A stretch of DNA of 64,000 nucleotides, taken from assembly GCF_028389875.1 (NCBI RefSeq), contig NC_084671.1:4361501-4425500 (forward strand). The letters run 5' to 3'. The notes under the pieces were generated by a model, which was given only the letters and a program-made list of their open reading frames with translations, was not told the DNA's origin and did not search any database. The position numbers and the translations under genes are program-made. Source of the stretch: Rhea pennata. Its lineage: Eukaryota > Chordata > Aves > Rheiformes > Rheidae. Positions 12,201 to 26,000 of this stretch are shown one piece after another (position 1 is the first letter of the stretch; each line of letters begins with the position of its first letter).

Positions 12201-15200
12201 AGGGACTTCAGGGGGAAATTGTTTTTGCAATGGCAACGCAGACATACACAGATTTAGGGCTTTATCTTCTTCTTATTGAAATACCTGTCAAATGAACAGG
12301 ATAAAAATGTTTCAAATCTTTATCCGCTCGGTTCAAAGCTATTTCAGCTGGAAGAATTTCATCAGAATGTTAACATTTCTGCCAAATATAATGTAAGAAA
12401 AAGCTTTATCATGGGATTTTGACATGATTGTTTCACTTCACAGGTGGAATCTGAAAGGACAAACGTAAGCAAAAGACAGTAATTAAGCTGCCTGGAAACC
12501 TGGCTTTCTCAAAGGAGGTCTGTGAACTGTCTTTTGACAATTTTCTGTGGATAAAAGGATTATCATATCTGACCTGCGTCTTAACAGGCAAATAACATTT
12601 GCATTCAGGCATTAATTTGCAACAACTAATAATTTTATTATACCCAGGATGACTGAATAAAGAGTAGGGGTCAAGCTGATCAGCACTGTAACCATTTCAT
12701 TCAGTTCATGAAAATGCAGCAAAACTTGATCTCTCTGCTGAGCTGCTCTTCAGGAGTCGGCGTGACGCCGCGAATGACACGAAGGGCAGCACCCGAATTC
12801 ATCAGCTTGTTTCTTAAGTGTAAAGTTGGAGCGAAACAGTAGCCCAGGATGTGAAAAACTTATTTTCTTCAGACAAGTCACCTGGCTATCAGTTTTTGCC
12901 AGAGCTGACAGAAGGAAAAGGAGAGCAGGAGCAAGATGATGATTCTGGAAAATCCAAATAATAATAATAAAAATCCACTCAAAGTAAGAGTGGTTTCAGT
13001 AATCTACTTCACCAGACCTTAAAGCATGCCACTCTATAATCTCCACGAGAATAAAACATCAGTATTTATCTGTCAACACTGCTTAATATATAGTCAGCAA
13101 AATCAAAAATAGGCCTACATAAAATAAAACCTGGCAAAAGCACAGAGGCTGCTTTCCATCCAGCACTTTTCAAAATGTCACTGAATGACATATTATTGTA
13201 TTTTGCTGCAGAAACCGCTGCTGTCCAAGTACTGAGATTTAAACAGAAGTATTTATGTGGTATTCCTTATGTCACCCATCAGCTAATTAAAAAAAAATGG
13301 TTTTTGGAAATAATTTACAAAACTTAAGAAAACACTGATGAATTTGTTGTGGTCTTTTTATACATTGAATCTACGATGCTTTAAGGAATCTTTGGCTAAG
13401 CAACATTTCTCTCCTCTAATAAAAGCAACAAAAGAGAATACAGGCTTCTGAACCTCCAATTCTCTCCATATAATAAGATTATGCATGAAGCGCAGAAATT
13501 ATTTTGAAACCAAACATTGTCTCTGCGTGTAATAGATGCAAAGCCAGAGCCCTTTGGTGGCTCTAGCGCTCCACAGCATCCCTGCCATAGGCTGGAAATT
13601 CTTCTACAAAATTCTGACAAACCTGATTACTAAAAAAAAACCTGTCAAATCTTTACATGTCACGTGCAACCTCACAATCAAATGAGAGCCTACAAGAGCT
13701 TATCTGATAAATCCTGTTTCTCAGCCTTATTACCAAAGGATAAACTGCTAAAACAAAACCCACCCATGGGTTTTTTTCACCATTACTCTGAGTTTCTAGA
13801 ATACACAGTTTATCTATGTTTATCTGACAAGAAATCATAAGTGAGACTGGGGAGGAAAAGCGAAAGGAGCAATTTTAAATATGAGGATTAAAGGAACTAC
13901 TCAGAAATCAAAAAATAATCTCTTAGAAATAGCTAAGTAGAAAAATCTGGAAGTTGTCACTATTTTCAGTTTAGGTCCCTTCCTCCTCCTGTGCTTGCAG
14001 CCCCATCTGTGTCTCTCCTTGAATCCGTGGATTTGGTTAAGGGCTCGCGCTAAACTGATGTTTCAACATCATTTAATATCATTAAATCACACATGTAATA
14101 ATGATGATTCGTGGCAGCGTCATGGAACCAAGACCCTTGAAAATAGTGTTAAACGAATGGTAAAATGTTAAGTGTCCTATTTAAATAAGCTTGCTTTGCT
14201 TTTGCTTATGCCTCTGACAGCCATTTTTTAGGAATCAGGCTAATGGTGTTTAAACCAATGTTTTACTAAGATAAATGTCCACGGAAACAATTTGGAAGTT
14301 ATCGGTATTCAGCAAACTGTTTGCAGATACAAAATGTGATTTTCCAGGGACTAGAAATATTTGTATAATCAGCTAATCAGGGAGCAGTATATAGACTGTT
14401 AGAGAAAGAGAGAGATAAATGTATATAACCTCAAATACCAATTTTTAATCGAGTTCATTCTTATAAAATGTTCTAGGTAAGTTATTAAAGTTATTATGAG
14501 AAATATTGCATTTTTGTACAGTAAAGGCAGAGGATACAGTCGTAATATTTCTTATTGCTAATCAGCCATTAATATTTCTATCAGAGCCAAATCTTTGGCT
14601 GCTCCTTGTATGCCCAGCCTCTCCCTTGCTTTTAGAAACCAGATAAAGGGCATTGCTGAAAACCTCATCTTAGGAAAACATTTTCCTTGCTCTAATCACA
14701 TTAGTTTTATCCCCAAAATGTGTGCTCTGTACATGACTTGGTAAACAACATTCATTGCTCGGGTAAGGCGCAATGTACTCACATTTCTTTCAATAAAACA
14801 ACATTACAGTGCTTGTTTTATTAACAACAGCGTGATATTATTAACCTATAATATCAGCAGTTTCTTTATGCTAATAAGGATAAATTTTAGCTCTATTTTG
14901 GAAAATGCAGCCTACCTTCCCTAATGTTTCAGAAGAACATTTGATGCTAGCATATCTTCACTGCAAAGCTTACAGAAATTTCAGTAGGACACACAAGTCT
15001 ACAACAAGGTCAGTCAGTCTTATTAATCTCTCAGCAGACATCGTTAAGACCTCTTCTGTAGCAGTCGGTCGTTGTACCTTTTTCTCACGGTCCCTCTCTG
15101 ACCAGTCTCGCTATCGCTGCTGTTCAACGTCTGGGCAGCCAAGTCCGTTGACTTCACCGCAGTCGCACCATGCCTCTTTTTTTATTCCAAACATTCCTGA

Positions 15201-15972
15201 AGTTATGAAGTCCCATGGCTATGTCTTGTTTAAAGGAAAGAGTAAGAGGAAATTTGCTCTGCAAATAATACATCTAATGTGGAAATATTTATGAATCAGA
15301 ATTTAAAAGTTGCTACACAAGCAAGCAGGTTCCATCCCTAAAGGACCCCTAAACACCAGAAATTTAGTTTGGGTTCTGAGAGCTGTGCAGACTGTGTCGA
15401 AATAAGATTTACCAAATGCTGAGAATAGAATCATCCCATGAAGCGGTGGGGAAAGGTTCATAAAAATCATTCCTATTCCCAGAAGAACACTTCCATATTA
15501 ATTTGATTTCCAAAATAGGTCGCTCTTTGTTATTAGATAACCATTGCTTGCTTCCTGGCTTTTTTTAGAGGAAAACTACAAGATATTTTTGACTGGAATG
15601 TACTTTTAAATGAGACCTACTTCTACTCCTAATTCTTTTCTATATATTGTACTAGTTCCTCATGTTGAACATTCAAATTCAGGATGAAATTGTGCCCTAA
15701 TTTATTTCCTCGTGCTCTGAGTTAGTTGCAGAGCCCCTTTTTCACTCGTTTTCTCATCACTTTTTCAAAAGGAGGTGGGATGAAAGGGTGTATTTATGGC
15801 AGTCCTTTGTGATTTATTTTACAGTCTAAAATGTGTTGCATAGCGGGCCAGAAGCATGGATGGGCACCTCCAGACAAATTCAGCAGGGAGAGAAATTAAA
15901 GAAAGTTGACAAGAGGATAACAATTCCGTTTTATGGTATCTTGGAGGGTAGGATTGAAGAAGATTATTTTTT

Positions 15973-16326
15973 ACGGGGCAAATTCGCAAGCGACCTAACG
16001 AAGACGCGGAAGGCGTTCACAATACTGAGCAGCACGTAATGAGACCTAGAAAAACTCACTCGGCTTACGAGGAAAATAAAACCGGCAGAGCCTCGCACGG
16101 AGATTACGCAGACTGAGGAAGCAGCAGCACCGAGTCCAAAAGGTCCCCCGAGAAGCGGGCACCAGATGCGCAATCCCGCGCCGCATCCGCCCTGGGGGCG
16201 ACGGACACCCGGACCCCGGTGCTGCTCCCGCCGCTCATTAGGGCTCGTCGGGAGCAAGGGATTTACCGGGGAGCAGCTTGTCCCTCTCCCGCTCGCCCCG
16301 GCGCGAGAGCAGCCGCCGTAAAGATG
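15973..16326. promoter_or_regulatory. CpG island, candidate orphan promoter
   Basis: I count about 38 CpG dinucleotides in roughly 370 bases, 23 of them in 16141-16320, while surrounding DNA is AT-rich and CpG-poor. The island ends abruptly at its right side with AAAGATGGCAACC (a YY1-type AAnATGGC core at 16321-16328), followed by the TATA-containing palindrome at 16345-16362. These are hallmarks of a vertebrate promoter. No known gene starts here; the frames through it look GC-driven. It lies about 20 kb past the 3' end of BCHE. Confidence 0.6.
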
Positions 16327-16344
16327 GCAACCATGGTAACTGCC

Positions 16345-16362
16345 GCTATATAGTTATATAGC
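16345..16362. repeat. 18-nt palindrome with TATATA arms
   Basis: Arms GCTATATA and TATATAGC flank a 2-base centre. Either strand offers a TATA-like box, immediately beside the CpG island. Confidence 0.7.
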
Positions 16363-17437
16363 TCACATTCCTGACAAATTGGTGGCAAAGTGCTTCCCAT
16401 ATCTCTTTTAAAAGTAGCAATTATGGTATCTCCTACGTTTTATCTCACAATAAAACACCTGATTTGGGAAGTTTTCAGGAAATATCAATAAGCAGGAGTT
16501 GCCACTTGCTGTTTGTTGGCCTCGTAAACCCTGTTACTCTTCGTTTGGTTTTGTGTTACTGTAAGCCAATTAATTCTCCGTTAAAAGAATTTATCTACTC
16601 AGGAACACAGACTTACCCAGCTGAGGAATACTTTTTCACTTCCTCTCTCTCATTTTCTTCCCCAAATGAGCTGCAGGCATTTCAGGCGCCCGCATTAACT
16701 GTAAATCTCCAAGTCTGCCCAGTAAAGGTGATATAACAAATATAAGGATATAATGTAATATTTCTTCTAAATGCACCAGGAAAGCACTGTGAAGATGAAT
16801 TCTTGCAAAGCACGGACATGTCTGAAATTATTTTACCCTTAACACATTGGGTGTAAGTCTTTGACCTCAAAATTATTTCCTAATGTATTGCACCTATTGG
16901 AAGTGGGTGACACAGCGACATAAGAAAAAGCACCTATTTTCTTAGAGCTCTGCCAGCTAGAGGTAATTGCAAGGCATACGGATGGCAGCTCTTCTGTACC
17001 CGGTATAGCTGGACCACACTATTTATTGTATGCAGTATCTTAGAAAGTATGTGGCCCTTGAGGCAACTGAACCGGTGTTACTGCCAAAATAAGTTATGTT
17101 ACAGCTAAATACTGTTACAACTAAAAGAAGATCTTTGTGGCACAGGAAGCGGTGGGAAAAGGTTTAAAGGGAACTTTGCCTTCCCAAAGGCCCCATGTTT
17201 CTTCTCCTTCCATCCTTACGATCTAAAAATGTTATCTCTATTACCTCAACAATCTTTTTAAAGACATTACAGATTATTTCTGTGTGCATGCACATTTTGT
17301 GCCTTTTCCCCCTGTTTTCTCTCTTTTACGTGTATGTGAAAAGTGAATAAGAAGCTGCATGATAAGATAGAGGATATTTCATTAATAAAAACCTTTCAAA
17401 TCATTGCTTCATTAGCCACCAGTACCACTAGTCAGGA

Positions 17438-17470
17438 AAAAAAAAAAAAAACAAACAAACAAAAAAAAAA
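17438..17470 (+). repeat. A-rich tract with CAAA units
   Basis: A15, then ACAAACAAAC and a second A run. Confidence 0.9.
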
Positions 17471-20400
17471 CTTTGTATTCAAAATCTGACAAATAAATTG
17501 TTTTAGATAGCAAAAAAGAGGGGGGAAAAAAGCTGTATTATAAACTGGAAAAGTACCAAACTATTGCCTGCATTGCCTCATGACTATATTGCTTACATTT
17601 ATCAGGTGAAAACAAATACTAACTATAAATGTAAAACAACATAATCTGAGACAGAACTACTGGTAGCCTGGCACACAACGGAACCATTAACATTAAATAG
17701 ATTACGGTTATAGCTAATATAACCTGCTTTTCTGTCATATTTTGTGTCTGTGTGACTAACAGTACACTAAAGAACTATACACAGATACTTATTTTAGCAA
17801 CTTTTTGATTTGTCATGAATGTTCTCCAGCTGTAAAGTGAATTGCTGAATATTAAAAACTTTTGCTGTTTCATCTGAGGATGAGAAAGAATGACATGTTT
17901 TATACCATCCCATAATCATGTCTTTCTCCCTCTGTTCCTTTTTTCGGAACCTAAAAAGCTTCCCTCTTACTGAGAAACATTCATCTAAGTTTCCTACTCC
18001 TGCATTTGCCAGATGAAGTTTTGTCGTTGTCATCATTTAGCTATACAGGACGTCGTGCACAAACACGTGGGGAGAGGAGAAACCAGCTTGTAAGCTCCCC
18101 TCGGACTCGGACTAGGCCTCCATCCTAGGGCGAGGATCACCTTTTAAATGAACTAGAAGTGATACGATGATAGGTCGCCTTGTAATTTCAGTTTCTGGTC
18201 CAGGCTGGAAGTTTGAAGTGCAGACCCGTGGGGAAAATGTTGTGAGGAAAAGGGTTGGGGGACTCCTAAAGTGAACATTATGCTGATGCTCAGAAGGGGG
18301 AAGGGAAGCCTTTGAAGCAGGACAAGTGAGTTTGGTTCAAACGTCTCTGTGTTACAAACAATGACTAAATTATAGTAATTCATAACAGCACTATTTGGTT
18401 CCTCTTAATAGCTAGCTTTTCTTAATAAAAGACGTAAGGCTCAACGTAAAATGGTTCTGTTAAATGCCCTTCTCTCTGACTCTTTGCTCCAAACATGAAG
18501 ATAAAAAGGTGTTGCAAAATTGTGCTTCAGCAGACTTATTGAAGTTTAACACACACATTCCAGAAACTACATTTCTGCAAAAAATGGGAGTAGATTTTCC
18601 ACTAACTGAGATAATTTTCTAGGTCCCAGTGGAGATGCTCCTTATTCTTACAGCGGTGAAAATGGAAAGTCCGTAGTGTTTGCAATAAACTTTGTTCCTT
18701 GCCTTAAGATAGAGCAGCCAGAATTACATTTGCAGCAGGAATAACCACAGCTTTCATCCTATCGATTTTCTATTCCATCGCAGATCTAGGGTATTCTCAG
18801 TTTCTGCCCAGCTGGAGGTTTTCTGTGAATTCCTGAGATTTAAATATTTATTATTCTTTCAGTAATAGTTCTCCGAGTTCCTCTGAGTTTTTCAAGGTGC
18901 CTAAATTTTACATAGTCTAGACTTATGGGAAGTAAAATTTTTAAAGCTGCCAAAAGCCAAACTATTTTTTTAGAGAAGACTTCATATATTGATTATTGGC
19001 AAATCTCAGTGGACTAGGACATTACGTTATTGTCAGTATTTTTGTTGCTGTCATCATCTTTGCTTTTTCCCTTAACATTTTTGCCTTTAATAGTAACAAG
19101 TGTTTCTAATATATTTTAGACCAAACTGTTCCATCAGCTAGAAGGCTTTTCATATGAACCATATCTAGCTTAGAAGAGATAAAAATGAAAATACTTGCTG
19201 CCTTTCTGGTTTTATCTTACATTGTCAGTTCATGAGTTAAAAGAAAGAATGCTACTTCTGTTTGTCTGGAGGAGCAAAGAGGACAATCTTATTCCTTTCT
19301 TGATCTAGCTATCCCTTTTCAGACTGTGGATATCTTATAGATAATGTAAAAATGTTATAGAAATCAAAATGCACAAACGGTAAAAAGAAACTAATGTATC
19401 TGGATGCAGAGAAAGGCGAACTCATGAATATCTGGGGAACTGGGCCAGTACGCACATGAATAATTTGTGAATGATGAAGATTCTGCCCAAAATTTTATGA
19501 CAAGTTCAATGTGTGTCCTCCAAGGCAAAGTCTTCATTGTTTCTTTTTCCCTCTGTCTGCAGCTTCTTTTCCTGGTAATATTTACCCTCTTGAAACAACC
19601 TTGCACATGGTGCAAAGTCAAAAGAGAGACGGAGGTTGTCAGTACCAATCTCTGCATGGTCTCGGTGGAGCTGGCTGAGAAGATAAGGTGTTTCCAGGGC
19701 AGCAAGCGCCCCAGCCCGCTCCCACGGCTCGGCTGCCCCAGCGGTGCCTCGGCTGCTCCCTTCGGATGCCCTCCAGACCCCAGAAACTCCTCTGTCGAGC
19801 CTTCTCCACTGCTCAAAAATGAGGGAAGGCTGAGGAATACTATTTATTTCTCAAGTGAAAAGTCAGACTTTCAAACACCTGAGTCAACCCTTGATGTACT
19901 TTGATAAATCATCCCAGGAGCCTTGGCATGGGATGAAAAAGAGATAATTAATTTAAAAACCTACCTGTTCTTCATGTAGTGATTCATGCTAGCAGCTAGA
20001 AAAGTTTTCTTGCTGTGTCTGTGTTCGATAAACTACTTCAACCTGGGATATAGTTTTATTCGAAGTAGAAAATAATATCTAGAGATATTCTGCTTTTCTG
20101 ATGACACAGTTTGCAATATGCCATGATAATAAGCAGACCTTTCTTAAGATGCTAATAGCACATTTCTGTTCCCAGACAGACCAAGAGACCTGAGGTCATC
20201 GGCAATGAGAGGTTCATCTGTGGTGTGTCTATCAGAAAAGGAATAGTGTAACACTGGGCCCCGAGAGAAAAAAAAGAGAAAACTAAGAGAAAGGCTTGAC
20301 TTACGTCTTAAACAAAGAACTTACACAACTTGCTGTTCTCTCTGATTTTAATATTTCTGAGGAGGCGCTGGCTGGCCTGAATTCATGGTACTCATGCAAA

Positions 20401-23072
20401 CCCTGTTCCTAACTATAGGAATACCAAGTAATACTTTTACTTCTGTTTAGAAAATCCTTAGACTTGCTGATGTACAAAGACAGTTGTGCTCCAAAACGTT
20501 GGAATCTCCTCCAGCAAGACTATCTATCTATTCCACTCTTCAAGGGTTCTTCTTGGGCCAGAGGGAAATGGCAGTAGTGTGGCAGTTCAAACAGGACCCA
20601 AAGATGCCCTGGTTTCCTTGCACATCCCGGGAGCTCAGGATCCCTCATGAACGGATCCTGGGACTTGGCAGGAAGGCCGTGGAGGTGTTTCTCTGGTAGG
20701 GGTGAAGGAACACTGCCTCTGGTTCCCACCAGCATGTGGGCATGAGCAGCAAGGTGGAGAAAACTGATCTGAACTTACAAGGACTGAGGGAAACCTACAG
20801 CTGCTTGTGCTGCAGCCTCCCTGGGAATCACCGTGGGACAGCGAGACACGGCAAGCACTCAGCTTGAGGGGACGTCCGCCGTGAGCCCCGAGCCCAAGCC
20901 ATAGGGGGGCAAAACCAGCCACAGTCCCGCCTCGGTCGCACCAGCCTGGGGGGCTGGAGATGCTCTGTGGTTCCCCGAAATCAGGTCAAGCCATGCTTAG
21001 TACACGGGATGCGACCGGTCTGCCGGTTCTGCTTTCCAGAGGAGCCACGCGATTAACGCAAGGAGCTAGTTATTGGGTGAAAACGCAGTTTCTCGGTACA
21101 CACGTTATTAACACCAGGACTCTTAGCTCAGAAAAGGGTTTTTGTCGCCATTCCTCGTGCTGTTGTTTAAGTAGAAGCTGCATGGAGTGAGGCTCGGAGC
21201 TATAGGGACTCCAGGAATGCTCCTGCGCTTCGCAAGCCTGTTTGCTTATCTCAGCGTGCTTAGGAGGGCTCTTCGAACCAGCTCTGCCGAGGCGAACCCT
21301 AGCATTGCCACGGCGCTTTTCTTTTAAAATAGCGCGGGGATTTTAGTGAAGTTCTGAGCAAAGGTTTAAAACATTTCATAAATTCCACATACCCGGAGAG
21401 CAGTTACAGAGCATGGATCACATTGTGAGTGTCCTAACTAAGCTCCATCTAATTTACAGTGTGGGTCAGCAGACAAATTCTGCAGTGAATCTAATTCGCA
21501 AATTTTTCCTTTCTACGTTTGTTACACATAAACCTTTCTTTGCACAAATTATATTATTTTCTGCCTTCCTTTTGCCTGTGTTATTCCCAGTGGCTGTCTT
21601 TGTAGTACGGTTTTGCTCTGTCTTGCAGGTTCCTTGGTAACGTAATTATGCTGGTCTGCTTTCCAAATATACTTTTTGGCACCGAAATACAAAGGTTGGG
21701 ACTGCACAAAGAAAGATAGAATAATCTTCACAGAATTACTTCAATCTCTTCAGAGACAGTATTTAATTTTTTTACAGCTTTGAATAGACTTTCCTTTTCC
21801 CTATGCTTGCACATATTTGTTAGTCGGTCAAATAATAAGCGTCTTGATTATCACCAAGCAAGAGCAGAAACTGCTGACTATTATGAGACTGTTACGGCCA
21901 CACAGTGCAGCCTGGGTGGATATTTTACATGAGACAAGTGGTTATTGTCAAACAGTCTTGCACTATCTTGCTTGAACATTTTCAAGCTGGCTCTAGGACT
22001 GTGTATGCAGCGCTAGCAGTGATGGAGTAGGAAGGATATTACTACAGGAGCATAGTTCCCTGCAGACGTCAGTTGGTTTTATCGCACCCTGAAAGAGTGC
22101 CTGACTGTTTATTGCAATTTTGGAGAAGTTCTCGTGCTTTGAGGAGCTCAGACCGACGAGGCTTTAAAAGAGTACTGACACTTTAATTTTGTATTTTAAG
22201 ACTTTTGGCCAGGAGTGCTGGAGAGTATTTTGCATATTTTGTTATCAAACAAATGTGCAGAGAATTCCAGAAACTGCTCTGCAGTCCATTACCTTCCATC
22301 ACCAGATCTCAAATGTCGGAAGAACGTGATCAGGCAGTGTGGCAATTGCTACAGAAGATAAAACCAAAAGAGCTAAATTTTAGTAAGAATTTTTGACGAT
22401 TCCCGATGCCTCGGACCGGCAGAGTCTCATTCTGAAGCGCCTGGAGCCTGCAGCCTCGCCTCCCAGCTAACCTGCCCCTCTCTGAAGTGCTCAGCAGACT
22501 TTGGGACTGGGTGGTGACACAGTGAAGCGAAGGAACCCCAGTTCTCTTAACACAAACAACAGAAGCCGTCTGCGGCCTGCTGCAGCGAGACACTGGGTGG
22601 ATATTCAGCGGTATCTACTTTAAACTATGTGTTCCTCGGTATGTGCGGCCAGCTTCCACGCGTTGGCTCGAAACTCTCCCTCCAGCAAGCTTATAAAATG
22701 GCACTATAATTTCATAATAAGATGTAGTGAGGCATAGGATGAGCACAGTATTCCTGATGATACGTACAAGACTGCCGTGATCCGACGGCACAAGGAGGTA
22801 GCCTCGCGGTACAGGATGGGAGATTGCACAGCCTGGTTAAAATATTGACTCAGAATTTTATGCAGCAAAGTGCTTCAGCTTAAGTCCAGCCTTTTTTTCA
22901 GCAAAGCACTTACTTCTGTGGGTAGTTTTAAGCACTAGCATAAGTCAGCTGATTTTAATAGCACTTTGCTGAAGAGAAGCAGCTTGTTGAATCTAAGAAG
23001 CAGAAAAATAGTTCAGCACGAGCCATGCAGTTTTCCCGGCAGGGGCTGGGGACATTAGCTCCTGCATTAGCT

Positions 23073-23087
23073 CCCCCCCCCCCCCCC
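23073..23087 (+). repeat. Poly(C) tract, C15
   Basis: Uninterrupted C run in a GC-richer patch; the minus strand is G15 and could form a G-quadruplex. Confidence 0.95.
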
Positions 23088-26000
23088 GATACCCCAAAGC
23101 AGAGCTGAACTTTTGCTTGCTGCCAGCACAGCACCTAAACCCTCTCTAAACCCTCGGCTCCGTTTGCAAGCCGAGACCCAGCTCTGCCACTGCGCCAGGC
23201 TCTGGAGCAGGTGCTTCGACGGTGGCAGCTTCGCTCCGGGACGCACGACCCTGCGCGATGGCATTTCTGCAATTCCCTTCCGTTTGCCCTTTGCATCCAG
23301 GCTGCGGCTACCCCGCCATAACTCTTCTCATCACCTCTCACAGCAAGGAGGAGCAAAAAGCAGCCATCTGGCTCCCCGTACTTCCATGCACCTGCTTTCA
23401 TGAAAACTGTCCAGGGCAACAAGCACTGCTGTAGCGTTGCAAAGATAACAAGCTAAAATGTTCTCCTTCCAGAACTACCTCGCAGTGAAATAGGGAGCCT
23501 TAAAGTCCAAAAAGTCTGTCCCACATATGACCCAGGACTGCAGTAATTCCTGTTGATGGCAGTTTACTTACAGGGAAAAAAAAATCCATATTCTTAATCT
23601 ACAGTTACACGCCTATGATTTACCATCTTAGCAATCATCAGAAATCACAGTAGAGAAACCGAAGAGAAGCAGGTGACTTCCGTAAGATTGTCAGCTGATG
23701 CGCTGGACTGCCTGGTGCCGTACCTTGTCATTTCTGAGACGAGAAGAAGACCTGCAGGGTGGTGCATCTTCCCGCGATGCGGTTTAGTACGGCCCCGCAG
23801 CTCCTACCACCGGCCCTGCAGTGGGAAGCTGAAAGTCTCTCCTGTTTATGAGGCTCTCACAGCACAGCTAATCTTTTCTCGGAGTACATTATTGATATTT
23901 CCCTAAAGGGGGGATTCATCATTTCTGATTATAAGAACCTGCTAGGAAATAAATGAAACCAATTAGCGGTAAAAGAGTAGTCTCGAGAACGTCGGATCAG
24001 GACGATCCATTACAGATGTGAACTGAAGGCAGCTAATGGCAAAAGACTTTGGTCCCGAACTTCTCAATTGAAATACTGTTGCTGAGTCTCTGGCTGTATT
24101 ATAGCACTATTTACAGACACCGTGTGAAATTACAGGCATACTAAGTCCAGAAAAAGTGCTAGCGAAATTGAGAGGAAAATTCGCACTTCATTGAAGCCGG
24201 TGTCAGCTTCTATTAAATTCAAAGGGACACAGAAGCCGGCACGGCGTTATTGAGCATGTGTAAAGCTATCCAAGTATGGCCCAAGTTATAGGTTTATCTT
24301 TCAGTTCGCAGCAAGTGGCCAGGCAAAGCTATGTTTATTTTTTGTTATAGGAATAGGAGAACAAAGAAGAATGAGAACAAAGGCTTGATGAGAGGGCAGA
24401 GGGGCTTAAAATACGACCAAAATCTTACAATATTTGCGGTGCCTCACAGTCTGGGACCCAAGCTGGGTATGGGGAACCCAGTCTGATATGACTGCCTGAT
24501 ATTTATAGATCTTGGCTACTCATTCACTTCAGCGTGGCCCCAAAGGTGCTCAACACCACTGCATTTCAGGTCTGATGTGCTTCATGCTGACGATCCTGGA
24601 CTAACCGGCACATCTCCTCCTTAGTTGCCTTTATTAAAATGCAAAATTTCAGCTGATCTCAGTGCAGGGTCACCAAGATCACTGCAGCTAAAATTCATAA
24701 ATAAGAAGATTGAAAAGAGAAAAAAAAATACAGTGACAGTGCTTTTCTTGCTCAGATAAAGCTCCCTGCTTAAATAAAACAGGAAGAAAAGAGAGGAAGG
24801 AACTAAACATCTCGGTGATAAACAATATTTAAAGTCTCTGTCCTCATCATCCCCTATCAGTAACAGGAGATGCAATCCTATATGCTACAAAAGCTAAGCT
24901 GGCATCTCAGTCTTTTCCAAGTCTTCCTGCAGTGAAGGTTATAGTCAACAAAACTGCTATTCTTAGACATGTGTGACAAGCTATTACTTGTACATTCATC
25001 TTAGTTATAAATACATGCTTACTTATTTTGTGTGTGTCTGTGTCAAAGCACATTTTTTTGAGGTTTTCTGTGTGTAACCTGCACATACATCTATTGACGT
25101 GTGTTGAAAGAAAGGCTCATCTGATAAAATTAGAGTTCAACTTAAAGCCTACAAACAGCAGCAGCAGACTTTCATTGATTAATAGCCTTTGGATTAGGCT
25201 TCTAGTGCAAAATACTGAACTCATTTGCAAGAAATAATCTTAGAGGATGAAATCCAAAGATGCTTGAGAAGAAAATTATAAAACTTTCTGGAAATCTGGG
25301 GGTTTAATTGCTGCTCAGAGCTGAAAGGGCAAACACAAGAGCTTGGGCAAGCTCCACTACTCTGCAGCTTTAACAGCTCTAAATGACTTGGAAGGGTAGG
25401 AAGGGCAAAATAGTATTTTTTTAAGGAATGGATTGCAGCTTGATTTCTGTGTTTGGGAACACGCTGGTTGTCAATCTTTACGAAAAAATACCTTGCCTAA
25501 TTTATGTAGTGATAGAGAAAAGAATTTTTAGAAATCCTGCAAATCTCTTAAGGAATCGTAACGCTGAATAACAGTACAGGAAACACAGAGAGGAAAAGCA
25601 AGAAATATATAGGAAGGAGTAAGAAAACAGGTGAATAACTGAAAACTACCTGATGCAATTTCCTGGAGGGATACACAAGGAGAAGAAAGAGGTCACATAG
25701 CTATTAGTGAGAAATGTTAATTAATTGTCAAAGAAAAAAAAAAAAAGGCCTAAGTGTTTTGGTTAAGTGAATTTGGATTGAAATTGGAGATTTAAAAATA
25801 TCACAGCCAGGAGAACTCTGGATTCTGCTGCAGGAAAATTTTAAATGTGTTCATATTATGTCACCTGCTGGATTTTAATAGTCAAAATATTGACAGTAAT
25901 GAGTGTTGCACAGAAACAGAGAGACTATTTGACTAGAGGTATTGTAACTTCTCTTGGAAGCATTTCTTGATTAATCAGTTTGTTCTTTTAGTATTTGAGA

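Larger units (their letters stand above)
1881..15960. other. Gene-free 3' flank of BCHE, part 1
   Basis: No protein gene recognised on either strand. It holds dinucleotide and poly(A) tracts listed separately, a 52-codon frame at 4147-4305 with a good start context, and an AT-rich block at about 10.24-10.68 kb dense in TAAT-type homeodomain cores. Human BCHE is also followed by a long gene desert towards SLITRK3, which fits, but I cannot test conservation here. Confidence 0.65.

Noticed and set aside
14905-15294. 129-codon frame rich in Ser and His
   Set aside because: Low-information composition, no family resemblance and no clear splice or promoter context.
19391-19904. Overlapping frames of 141 and 145 codons on opposite strands
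   Set aside because: They are shadows of each other in a locally GC-richer stretch, with no recognisable motif.
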